Below, piece after piece: positions 1-6,649 of a stretch of DNA of 7,034 nt. The notes below the pieces were generated by a model, which was not told the origin of the DNA, ran no database searches, and saw only the letters and a list, made by a program, of their open reading frames with translations. Origin of the DNA: Syntrophomonadaceae bacterium (GTDB taxonomy: Bacteria; Bacillota; Dethiobacteria; DTU022); contig PXBM01000058.1 in the NCBI GenBank assembly GCA_003566935.1, positions 1-7,034 of the forward strand. The letters are read 5' to 3'. The position numbers and the translations under genes are program-made. Within the stretch, counting starts at the first letter, position 1; every line of letters begins with the position of its first letter.

Positions 1-37
1 CTGTCGGCATAAAATAAATATTACTTCTGTTGGAAAT

Positions 38-64
38 CTTCGACAATAAGCCTGCTTTTCCTGC
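38..64 (-). promoter_or_regulatory. Sigma-H-like promoter downstream of ylmH, pointing left
   Basis: Read on the minus strand, GCAGGAAAA (56-64) matches the B. subtilis sigma-H -35 consensus RnAGGAwWW at every position. After an 11-base spacer (45-55), GTCGAAG (38-44) matches the -10 consensus RnnGAAT except for the last base. The known spacing is 11-12 bases. Transcription would begin near 30-32 and run out of the left edge. An ATG at 8-10 (ATG CCG ACA ...) would follow a leader of about 20 bases, with only a weak AGAAG ahead of it. The GCAGG of the -35 is repeated directly in the spacer (51-55). Sigma-H (Spo0H) drives early sporulation and some division genes, so the next gene may be stationary-phase or sporulation controlled. 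Consensus match is seen; activity is inference. Confidence 0.6.
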
Positions 65-67
65 TTT

Positions 68-841
68 TTAACTGTATTTTTTCAATTTTAACCTTATTCT
101 ACCCTTACGGGTTTCACCTTCTACAGATTCAATTAAAAGCCTGCCCCGGCCTTTAAGGGAAACCTGGTCCCCTTCATTAAGCAGAATAGAAGGAGAATTA
201 ATTGGTTTCCAATTAACGCTCACTGCACCGCCTTTTATTAGAAGAACCACCCTGGACCTTGATACTCCAAAGCCGAGTGATATAACAGCATCCAGACGCA
301 GGCTGGCCACAGTACCTTTAATATCCTTTCCATCATCTTTTGAAATGGGCAGATGCTCTGGATCAGCAACCTCGCAGCTTACCGTAACCCGTCCGACCTG
401 TAGTAAGTTGGAACAAAGAAAATCGGCCTTGGCATCGTCCACAAATACTGCCGCCCCACCATCTTCAAATAATATAATATCCCCGATTTGATCCCGCTTT
501 AAACCAAGCCCTAAAACAGCACCAAGTAAATCGCGGTGGCTGATTTCATCGGCATTACCTGTCCAGTTAACTTTGACAGCCCTGACCGGAGGGAGCACAG
601 ACTTTTGTTGGGCGGGAAATATTGAAAGAGCATTTCTCTCTGCCCGTGGATAACCGCCGTAAACTGTATAAGAGATTTCCGACCTGTTCTTCAGAACCGC
701 TTCAGCCAATTCAAGCTGACGTGGATCAAGAAAAGGAGTATTTATAATCCTGTTTCCATGAATCTGCTCAAGTTTACGTTCAAAATGCTGCATCCATTTT
801 TTTTCTGTTTCAGAAGGAGAGGTAGATTGTATAGTATTCAC
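68..841 (-). CDS. ylmH: YlmH, S4-domain RNA-binding protein
   Basis: YlmH is a cytoplasmic RNA-binding protein. In B. subtilis it has been reported to bind the 50S subunit and to help ribosome-associated quality control, acting like the other S4 protein RqcP. The 257-residue protein fits the family throughout: TPFLDPRQLELAEAVL (35-50), YGGYPRAERN (61-70), HRDLLGAVLGLGLKRDQIGD (102-121), then a C-terminal S4 domain at about 181-240 with LRLDAVISLGFGVSRSR, VLLIKGGAVSVNWKPI and LLNEGDQVSLKGRGRL. It ends in a basic tail (RKGRIRLKLKKYS) suited to rRNA contact. The start is uncertain: GTG at 839-841 has AAGGGA only one or two bases upstream, which is too close to be ideal. The next in-frame ATG (residue 17) lacks a visible ribosome binding site but would keep all conserved parts. 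In relatives the next gene is divIVA. Confidence 0.94.
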   Translation of the reverse strand: MNTIQSTSPSETEKKWMQHFERKLEQIHGNRIINTPFLDPRQLELAEAVLKNRSEISYTVYGGYPRAERNALSIFPAQQKSVLPPVRAVKVNWTGNADEISHRDLLGAVLGLGLKRDQIGDIILFEDGGAAVFVDDAKADFLCSNLLQVGRVTVSCEVADPEHLPISKDDGKDIKGTVASLRLDAVISLGFGVSRSRVVLLIKGGAVSVNWKPINSPSILLNEGDQVSLKGRGRLLIESVEGETRKGRIRLKLKKYS

Positions 842-846
842 ATCCC

Positions 847-1143
847 TTAAAAGTATAGATATCTATAAAGCACCTGCTGCAAAATCCTGACCAGGATCAG
901 CAGGACAATTGGTGAAAGATCAAGGTAACCCATGCCCATTTTAATTGAAGGTATTACCGAACGCAGCGGGGCCAACACCGGCTCAGTCACGCCATACACA
1001 AACTCGTAGATAAGGTTAAGCACATGATTATCGCCTCCGCCACCCACCATAAACCAGGACATAATAATCCTGCCAAAAATAATGAAGTAGTAAATACGGA
1101 GAAACAACAGTAAGCCTTCTAATAGAAAATTAATTTTTACCAC
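847..1143 (-). CDS. ylmG: YggT/YlmG family small membrane protein
   Basis: YggT/YlmG proteins are small membrane proteins encoded next to cell-division genes in many bacteria and also found in chloroplasts; they have been linked to cell or organelle division and envelope integrity, but the molecular role is unclear. The 98-residue protein has two membrane segments, about residues 5-31 and 75-95, flanking a conserved loop. Family signatures are FGRIIMSWF (23-31), TEPVLAPLRSVIP (53-65) and LDLSPIVLLILV (74-85). The short VGGGGDNH after the first segment is a glycine-rich version of the usual variable loop. The start is taken as GTG at 1141-1143, which gives the family's usual N-terminal length. 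Its ribosome binding site is poor: AGGTGG overlaps the start itself, so an unusual start a few codons later cannot be excluded. The stop lies 5 bases before the assigned ylmH start. Confidence 0.9.
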   Translation of the reverse strand: MVKINFLLEGLLLFLRIYYFIIFGRIIMSWFMVGGGGDNHVLNLIYEFVYGVTEPVLAPLRSVIPSIKMGMGYLDLSPIVLLILVRILQQVLYRYLYF

Positions 1144-1269
1144 CTACTCATTTAAAATTATTTTACTAAGTCATGTTCAATTGCGGTTACTTTTCTGCAT
1201 TTTATGCTCGTTTCAGTTTTCTTCAGCAGGAGCTACAATATCATTGCATCATAGGCTGAGCAGTTATTT
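1144..1269 (-). other. ylmE-ylmG spacer (126 bases) at the position where relatives carry sepF
   Basis: No open reading frame longer than a few codons is visible here on the coding strand; the ATG codons present (for example in ATGATGCAATGA) hit stops almost at once. There is a weak imperfect stem at 1234-1248 (TGCAAT / ATTGTA, one G-T pair, 3-base loop) without a following T-run, which I do not regard as a terminator. No recognisable SepF or ProC fragment is seen. The spacer is AT-rich close to ylmG. A TTGAAC at 1175-1180 has no good -10 partner. Confidence 0.6.
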
Positions 1270-1932
1270 TTATCCAAAAAGGGCGCTGCCGACTCGAATA
1301 ATTGTAGCGCCTTCTTCTATGGCTACCATGTAATCATTAGTCATACCCATTGAAAGATGTTCAAGGTTATAATCTGTGCTGCTGTACTGATCACGCAGGC
1401 GGCACAGTTCCCTGAAACAGGGCCTGGTTTCTTCCGGATTATCATAAAAAGGCGCCATGGTCATCAAACCCTTCACTTTTAAACGATCATAATTCTTAAT
1501 TATTTCAAGAAACCGTGGGAGTTCATCAGGTGCTAAACCAAATTTGCTTTCCTCACCGGAAGTGTTTACCTGCACGAGAACATTAGCCTTTAAATCAAAC
1601 CTTTCTCCACATCGTTGAAGAGCTTTAGCCAGCGATAAGCGATCAAGCGAGTGAATCAGGGTATAGCAAGGTAGAACATCTTTCGCCTTATTAGACTGCA
1701 GGTGCCCGATAAAATGCCATTTTAACTCGGGAAACTGCTTTATTTTTTCATTTGCCTCCTGAACCCTGTTTTCACCAAAATCTTTGATCCCAACTTTAGC
1801 TGCTTCTTTAATCTCATTCAAACCAACATACTTGGTAACGGCAACAAGCTGGATATCTTGAGGGTCGCGACCGGCACGATCAGCCGCCGCTTCTATATTT
1901 TCAAGCAGCTTTTTGTGATTATCTGCCAGCAT
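1270..1932 (-). CDS. ylmE: YggS/YlmE family pyridoxal-phosphate homeostasis protein (PLPBP)
   Basis: PLPBP proteins are cytoplasmic single-domain TIM-barrel proteins that bind pyridoxal 5'-phosphate and keep vitamin B6 and amino/keto acid pools balanced; no clear catalytic reaction is known. The 220-residue protein has the expected length and motifs: LVAVTKYV with the PLP-binding Lys34, DFGENRVQEA (51-60), WHFIGHLQSNK (72-82), VNTSGEESKFG (122-132), VKGLMTMAP (153-161), and the closing LSMGMTNDYMVAIEEGATII with RVGSALFG, which forms the phosphate-binding end. The ATG start at 1930-1932 has AAAGGA about eight bases upstream. It lies 39 bases after the HlyD-like gene, and is the YlmE position of the cluster. 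In relatives the next gene is normally sepF; here a 126-base spacer follows. Confidence 0.95.
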   Translation of the reverse strand: MLADNHKKLLENIEAAADRAGRDPQDIQLVAVTKYVGLNEIKEAAKVGIKDFGENRVQEANEKIKQFPELKWHFIGHLQSNKAKDVLPCYTLIHSLDRLSLAKALQRCGERFDLKANVLVQVNTSGEESKFGLAPDELPRFLEIIKNYDRLKVKGLMTMAPFYDNPEETRPCFRELCRLRDQYSSTDYNLEHLSMGMTNDYMVAIEEGATIIRVGSALFG

Positions 1933-1971
1933 CTAAGTTTTCCTTTCCATGTTGAAGGTTACAAACTATAT

Positions 1972-3150
1972 TTAGTTCAGGCGCTGCCCTTCTTCGACCA
2001 GGTCGGGACGGGTTATAACCAGGCTGTACTGGCTAAGACCTTCAACCATTACCTGATCATCCTGCTGCCTGACCACCGTGACCGGCTGGAAAACCACCCT
2101 GCCCCCCTGGTTGATATAAACACCCAATTTTCCTTCTTCACTTTCATATAATGCATCTACTGGAATTATTATACCGTGATCCCGCAAATATAGTAAAGAA
2201 GCCTCGGCATACCTGACCTGGTCAAAACCGGGCAGCTGCTTATCAATGGTATAGGTAATTCGAACTTCCTGTTGAGCTTCATCGATATCATAATGTTCAC
2301 GCCTGGCTGTAACTATTTCATCCGACGCAAAATCAAAAACGAATTCTACGCTGCTCAGTTCAGCAATAGTTCTGCCAGGATGGAGAGGCATTTTTATGCT
2401 GTAATACCAGTGCCAGTTATCAACTATCTTTATCAGGGGCTCTCCTGCTTCAACCAGGTCTGCCTCCGAAATATTATGCCCAGCCGGCTCAGCAGCTTCA
2501 AGATATAACGGCCCTTCATAATGCTCCCACCCATCGACGTAATGAGATACAAACCCTGCTATTTCGGTATGCAGCACCATAATTTCAGTAAACGATTCCA
2601 TCGCCGGTAAACCTTCCTGCCCGGCTTCACCTCTTATTATTTCCTCTGTTAAGTCATCTATTTCTTCTCCAGGTTCATCAGTCTCATTTTCTGCCTGAAA
2701 AAAAATCTGCCAGTCATTAAAAAGCTGCTCCCTGAGATCCTCGTTTGGTTCCTGCTCATCCGAACCACGTAGTTTATCCATCTCATCCGGAGTTAGAACG
2801 CCAAAGGTAACAAGCTCTTTTCCTGCTGATATTCTTTTGCCGGAGGGAGTCATAGCCAGGATCATACCATCATTCGGTGCAGTGACCACTTCTTCACTGC
2901 GGGTAATTAATCCCCTGACATGGGTATCCCGCTGGATATAGCCAAGCTCGGCTTCAGTTATTTGCAGGCGCCAGGCCAGGTATTGATCTCCCAGCCAATG
3001 ATAGCCGAGCTGCACAATAATAACCAGTGCCAAAAGCAGCAGTATATAAAAAACAACAGCCTGCTTTAGGTTTTGAAAACTAAAGCGCTTGTTTTCTCCG
3101 GAGAGGACTATAAATCCTTTTCTCTTAGCCTTGGTGCTTTTCTTTGCCAA
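1972..3150 (-). CDS. HlyD-like single-pass membrane adaptor protein, no transporter partner in the window
   Basis: The 392-residue protein has a basic cytoplasmic N-terminus (MAKKSTKAKRK), then one strong membrane segment at about residues 31-49 (VVFYILLLLALVIIVQLGY), placing the rest outside the membrane. Residues 87-117 (VTAPNDGMILAMTPSGKRIS) and about 192-243 (VLHTEIAGFVSHYVDG) look like the two halves of a lipoyl/barrel-sandwich fold. About 324-390 (IIIPVDALY, GVYINQGGRVVFQPVTVV, VEGLSQYSLVIT) resemble the C-terminal beta domain of HlyD/RND membrane-fusion proteins. Between the half-motifs is an acidic stretch: 22 Asp/Glu against 4 Lys/Arg in residues 121-180. HlyD proteins normally link an inner-membrane pump to the cell surface, but no pump is encoded here. 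I recall HlyD-like genes beside ylmE in other clostridial ylm clusters, from memory. The start is TTG at 3148-3150, with GGGGG seven bases upstream. A structural or envelope role is possible; function is unknown. Confidence 0.75.
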   Translation of the reverse strand: MAKKSTKAKRKGFIVLSGENKRFSFQNLKQAVVFYILLLLALVIIVQLGYHWLGDQYLAWRLQITEAELGYIQRDTHVRGLITRSEEVVTAPNDGMILAMTPSGKRISAGKELVTFGVLTPDEMDKLRGSDEQEPNEDLREQLFNDWQIFFQAENETDEPGEEIDDLTEEIIRGEAGQEGLPAMESFTEIMVLHTEIAGFVSHYVDGWEHYEGPLYLEAAEPAGHNISEADLVEAGEPLIKIVDNWHWYYSIKMPLHPGRTIAELSSVEFVFDFASDEIVTARREHYDIDEAQQEVRITYTIDKQLPGFDQVRYAEASLLYLRDHGIIIPVDALYESEEGKLGVYINQGGRVVFQPVTVVRQQDDQVMVEGLSQYSLVITRPDLVEEGQRLN

Positions 3151-3165
3151 ACCTTTTCCCCCTGG

Positions 3166-4041
3166 TCAAAACTTTAAAGCGGCGAAACCGATCATTCTGC
3201 CGGTACTGCCAAGATCCCGGCGATATGAATAAAACAGCTCTTTATTGCAAGATGTACAGAGTGAACTATAATCCAGGTTATCTTTTTTAACTCCGCACCT
3301 GTGCAGCTGCGCCATGTTAATTTCTTTCAAATCAAGCTTGCAGGTATTATCTGCTTGAGTTTCCATATAAGGCAGCTCGTTCCAACCGGCCGAAGCAAAT
3401 TTATTTGCAATATCAGCACCTACCTGGTAGCAATCCCTGCAAATTGCCGGGCTTAAAGCAACGAGCATATTTTCGGGCTGCACCCCGTATTGGTTAGTTA
3501 TAAAATCTATTACCCGGGGCCCAATTTCACCTAAAGTGCCTCGCCATCCTGCATGAGCCAAAGCCACCAGTGGCTTTGCAGTTGAAACAATATAAATCAG
3601 CATGCAGTCTGCAGCATATGCGGCAAGAGGCAGGCTTTTCTCTGTGGTAACCAGGGCATCACACTCCCTGCAGGTGCTGCCTGGAAAGGCCCCTTCGCCA
3701 TGGTTGGACGAATCAAACACGGCAAGGTCTGTTCCATGCACCTGGATAGCAGAAACAGTTTTCCTGTAATCATAATTAAATTCATCAAAAAAACGACGCC
3801 TGTTCTCAAGAACGTTTTCAGCGCTGTCTTCAGTATGAAATGCTGTATTAAGTGATGCTGTAGGACCTGTGCTGCACCCACCAAGGCGGGTGGAGAAACC
3901 ATGATCAAACAGCCCGCTTTCAGCCAGGAGGGTTGACTGTAGGTAGGGTATAGCAGTTTTATTGTATAACTTGAATTTGATCGCCTCATTTATTAAGTCT
4001 GTATCAATTTTGATAGCAGGCCTTCGCTCGGCGTTCGACAC
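3166..4041 (-). CDS. pgeF: PgeF/YlmD family protein (YfiH/LACC1-type, 'multicopper polyphenol oxidase' fold)
   Basis: This family (Pfam Cu-oxidase_4, formerly called laccase domain) includes E. coli YfiH/PgeF, linked to removing wrongly incorporated L-serine from peptidoglycan precursors, and human LACC1, a purine nucleoside-metabolising enzyme. The 291-residue protein shows HGFSTRLGG (47-55), AIQVHGTD with His102, YAADCMLIY with Cys146, ALAHAGWRGT with His163, SPAICRDCYQVG (197-208) and the C-terminal SYRRDLGSTGRMIGF (272-286). The His102, Cys146 and His163 trio is the conserved metal/active site. The assigned start is GTG at 4039-4041, 49 bases inside nrdG, because no in-frame ATG, GTG or TTG occurs between it and the conserved core. 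Its ribosome binding site is weak: GGGAG lies 17 bases upstream. The exact start is therefore uncertain, though the family call is not. It is the YlmD position of the ylm cluster, and the next gene starts 15 bases after its stop. Confidence 0.93.
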   Translation of the reverse strand: MSNAERRPAIKIDTDLINEAIKFKLYNKTAIPYLQSTLLAESGLFDHGFSTRLGGCSTGPTASLNTAFHTEDSAENVLENRRRFFDEFNYDYRKTVSAIQVHGTDLAVFDSSNHGEGAFPGSTCRECDALVTTEKSLPLAAYAADCMLIYIVSTAKPLVALAHAGWRGTLGEIGPRVIDFITNQYGVQPENMLVALSPAICRDCYQVGADIANKFASAGWNELPYMETQADNTCKLDLKEINMAQLHRCGVKKDNLDYSSLCTSCNKELFYSYRRDLGSTGRMIGFAALKF

Positions 4042-4556
4042 AATTGTCGGTCGGCTTGCTCCCAGATCACAGCCTGACCAGCTCTCAGGGAGCGGGGCAG
4101 GTCAATCAGGCGCTGGTTGCGCGAACCGCGATAGGCCAGGTTATAATCCTGTTCAGCATGGATATATGGCCCGTCTACCAGCAGGTATGCTGAATTCAAT
4201 AGAAAATGGGTATCCGGGTCCGAATCACTGGCTGCCAGCAGTTGTTCAAATGTATAACCACTGTAAAGGACCAGGTTGAGGCTGCGGGAGGTAACTTCCC
4301 TGGCAAGGACCGCCGCTGCCGGAACCTGCTCGAATGGTTCGCCTCCCGATAAGGTTATCCCATCCAGGAAACGACAGCTATCTATAATATCGGTCAACCC
4401 GGTAACAGTAATTTCGTATCCGGACTCAGGATCGTGTGTTTCCGGATTATGGCACCCGGGACAGCAATGAGAACAGCCCTGGAAGTACACTGAAAGGCGT
4501 ACCCCCGGGCCGTCTACAATGCTATCTTTTTGAATACCGGCAATCCTCAGTTTCAT
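3993..4556 (-). CDS. nrdG: Anaerobic ribonucleotide reductase activating protein, NrdG (radical SAM)
   Basis: NrdG uses a [4Fe-4S] cluster and S-adenosylmethionine to abstract a hydrogen from the C-terminal glycine of NrdD (Gly669 here), creating the glycyl radical. The 187-residue protein starts MKLRIAGIQKDSIVDGPGVR, typical of the activase family. The cluster-binding CxxxCxxC motif is Cys28, Cys32 and Cys35 within CSHCCPGCHNPET, with an additional Cys31 inside the motif. A GGEP SAM-binding motif follows at residues 71-74 (TLSGGEPFEQ). Further family-like stretches are LYSGYTFEQL, LVDGPYI and RGSRNQR. The ATG start overlaps the nrdD stop as ATGA, and a GGGGA lies six bases upstream inside nrdD, which indicates translational coupling and matched production of enzyme and activase. 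The final 49 bases overlap the assigned start of pgeF. The length is slightly above the common 155-175 residues, with the extra residues at the C-terminus. Confidence 0.96.
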   Translation of the reverse strand: MKLRIAGIQKDSIVDGPGVRLSVYFQGCSHCCPGCHNPETHDPESGYEITVTGLTDIIDSCRFLDGITLSGGEPFEQVPAAAVLAREVTSRSLNLVLYSGYTFEQLLAASDSDPDTHFLLNSAYLLVDGPYIHAEQDYNLAYRGSRNQRLIDLPRSLRAGQAVIWEQADRQLCRTPSEGLLSKLIQT

Positions 4557-6649
4557 CTTTTATCCCCGGGCACCAGATGCACCCGCCTGTCAGTAAGTTC
4601 TTTATATTTTGCCTCATTAAATCGCTCATCGGTGGAAAGGTAACCGGTAATGCGGCGAATCCTCCTGATATCAGGACTATCGCATTCCGGGCAGGTCTGG
4701 TTAAAAACCCCGCTGAATGAGCAGTTTCGGCACTCATCCAGTGGATAGTTAATACCTCCGTAGCCAACGTCAGACTCAGCCATGCTGCGGATAATCCGCT
4801 CAACTGCGTCAACGTTGTGAACCGGTGGAGCTTCAAGCTCGGTGTAGCTGATATGCCCGGCATTGCAAAGACTATGAAAATGCCCTTCGGCAGAAATTTT
4901 ATCAAACATCGACATGGCATAATAGACCGGGATATGGAAAGAATTGCTATAATACTCCCTGTCGGTAACACCGGGAATTGTACCGTAACGTTTGCGGTCC
5001 ATTGCTACAAAACGACCGGCCAGTCCCTCGGCTGGGGTAGCAACAAGGACAAAGTTAAGATCGTATTCATCACCATAACTGTCAGTCCTGCGCCGCATAT
5101 GCTTGACAATTTTCAGGCCAAGCTCAAGAGCCTCGGCATCTTCACCATGATGCTTACCGATCAAGCCTTGCAAGGTTTCTGCAAGACCGATAAAACCGAT
5201 AGCCAGGGTTCCGTGCTTGATAACTTCCCTGATCGAATCATCCGGGCCCAGTTTGTCAGAATCAAGGTAAAGCTTCTGCCCCATCAGGAAGGGTAAATCT
5301 CGAACCCGCAGCCTGGAAAGCACTTCAAAACGATGCAGCAGCTGCCGGGCGGCAGTTCGCATTAACCGATCAAGCTGAACAAAGAACAGGTCCTGTTGCC
5401 CGCGGCATTCCAGGGCAAGCCGGGGCAAATTCAATGTTACCGGAGCAATATTGCCCCGTCCGGCGGAGACTTCAGGACCGTGTCGGTTGGCAATAACCCG
5501 GGTGCGGCAGCCCATGTAAGAAACCTCTTCACCGTAAGCCCGGTTATAGGTTGTATCCATGAAGCTGAAAGTAGGATTCATCCTACGGGCTGCAACTTCA
5601 ATAGCCAGTTTAAAAAGATCATAATTCGGATCATTTTCGCTATAGTTAACACCATTTTTTACCCTGAAAACAAGGTTAGGAAAAATTGGGCTTTCGCCGC
5701 GACCCAGTCCGCGTTTGAAAGCTTCGAGGATGGCCCTCGACACCATTCTTCCTTCTTCTGTAGTATCCGTCCCAAAATTAATAGAACTAAACGGAACCTG
5801 GGCCCCGGCCCTGCTGTGCATTGTATTAAGATTGTAAATCAAACCTTCCATAGCCTGGTAAATCTCTTCGTATTCAGGTAGATTTTTAAGTCCACGAATT
5901 ACTTCACCCATGCTGCGATCAAAATGAGGGAAGCTTTGACCTCCAAACATATCGTTCTGGTTACTCTGAAGAATGATCGCTGCCTGGGCTGCAGCTGAAG
6001 CTATCCTTTTGGGAGGGCGGATATAACCATAACCTGTGTTAAATCCTTCCTTTAACATACTGGAAAGATCTATCTGCAAACAATTAAGTGTTTTGCTGTA
6101 GTAATCAAGATCATGAATGTGCATACCGCCCTCATCATGGGCACGGGCATATTCTTCAGGCAGCATATTGCTTAAGTAATACTGTTTACTGGCTGCAGTT
6201 GCTATCTGCAGCATTTTGGCTGAAGGTGAATTGCTAACGTTGGCATTTTCACGGCTGGTCTCAATCAGGATGTCTTTAACCACATCCATCAGCTCAGATT
6301 TGCCGTCACGAATACGTGTCCGGCGATCACGATAAAGAATATATGCTTTTGCGGTACGGGCATGACCATTTTCAATCAGGACTACTTCAACTTCATCCTG
6401 CACCTCTTCCACGGAAGGTATAACCCCGTTTTGAGACTTTTCTTCAAGGCTTTTAACTACCTGGCTGGTCAGATTTTCTGCGATTCCGCGATCACTTCCG
6501 CCAACCGCTTTAGCCGCTTTGAAAATCGCATCGGTAATTTTTTCCAGATCAAATGCTACCACTCGTCCGTCACGTTTGCGAATTTCCATAAATTTGCTTT
6601 CTATGCCTGTTTTGTGACCATCTTTTGTCGTTACTGCGCTTTCATTCAA
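4553..6649 (-). CDS. nrdD: Anaerobic (class III) ribonucleoside-triphosphate reductase, NrdD
   Basis: NrdD makes deoxyribonucleotides from ribonucleoside triphosphates in the cytoplasm without oxygen, using a glycyl radical installed by NrdG. The 698-residue protein begins with an ATP-cone (about residues 21-113, MEIRKRDGRVVAFD), the allosteric dATP/ATP domain. The catalytic barrel follows: HIHDLDYY (177-184), the predicted thiyl radical Cys190 in TLNCLQ, VPFSSINFGTDT (285-296), Cys381 in YMGCRTRV, and Asn400 in GRGN. The C-terminal zinc site is Cys640, Cys643, Cys653 and Cys656, just before the glycyl radical loop RITGYLS with Gly669. Length and all key residues look intact. The start is taken as TTG at 6647-6649 because GGGAGG sits 9 bases upstream. 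The first in-frame ATG (residue 21, 6587-6589) lies right at the ATP-cone and has only a weak ribosome binding site. The TGA stop overlaps the nrdG ATG. Identification is very secure. Confidence 0.97.
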   Translation of the reverse strand: MNESAVTTKDGHKTGIESKFMEIRKRDGRVVAFDLEKITDAIFKAAKAVGGSDRGIAENLTSQVVKSLEEKSQNGVIPSVEEVQDEVEVVLIENGHARTAKAYILYRDRRTRIRDGKSELMDVVKDILIETSRENANVSNSPSAKMLQIATAASKQYYLSNMLPEEYARAHDEGGMHIHDLDYYSKTLNCLQIDLSSMLKEGFNTGYGYIRPPKRIASAAAQAAIILQSNQNDMFGGQSFPHFDRSMGEVIRGLKNLPEYEEIYQAMEGLIYNLNTMHSRAGAQVPFSSINFGTDTTEEGRMVSRAILEAFKRGLGRGESPIFPNLVFRVKNGVNYSENDPNYDLFKLAIEVAARRMNPTFSFMDTTYNRAYGEEVSYMGCRTRVIANRHGPEVSAGRGNIAPVTLNLPRLALECRGQQDLFFVQLDRLMRTAARQLLHRFEVLSRLRVRDLPFLMGQKLYLDSDKLGPDDSIREVIKHGTLAIGFIGLAETLQGLIGKHHGEDAEALELGLKIVKHMRRRTDSYGDEYDLNFVLVATPAEGLAGRFVAMDRKRYGTIPGVTDREYYSNSFHIPVYYAMSMFDKISAEGHFHSLCNAGHISYTELEAPPVHNVDAVERIIRSMAESDVGYGGINYPLDECRNCSFSGVFNQTCPECDSPDIRRIRRITGYLSTDERFNEAKYKELTDRRVHLVPGDKR

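Noticed and set aside
1..10. Start of a divIVA gene (ATG CCG ACA)
   Set aside because: Only three codons are visible; the identity would rest on gene order alone, so no coding feature is listed.
1152..1180. Possible sigma-A promoter (TTGAAC, 17 bases, TTTTAA) before ylmG
   Set aside because: The -10 matches only three of six positions in an AT-rich stretch; too weak to call.
1234..1248. Small stem TGCAAT/ATTGTA as a terminator after ylmE
   Set aside because: It has six base pairs including a G-T pair, low GC content and no T-run.
3597..3989. 130-codon minus-strand open frame inside pgeF
   Set aside because: It is an alternative-frame shadow of pgeF with no protein-family features; the pgeF frame carries all conserved motifs.
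4522..4971. 149-codon minus-strand open frame across the nrdD 3' end
   Set aside because: It overlaps the zinc site and glycyl radical region of nrdD in another frame, and its composition looks like a frame shadow.
4817..5881. Long plus-strand open frames opposite nrdD (4817-5296 and 5396-5881)
   Set aside because: They are antisense to a strongly conserved gene, with no recognisable domain and no convincing ribosome binding site.
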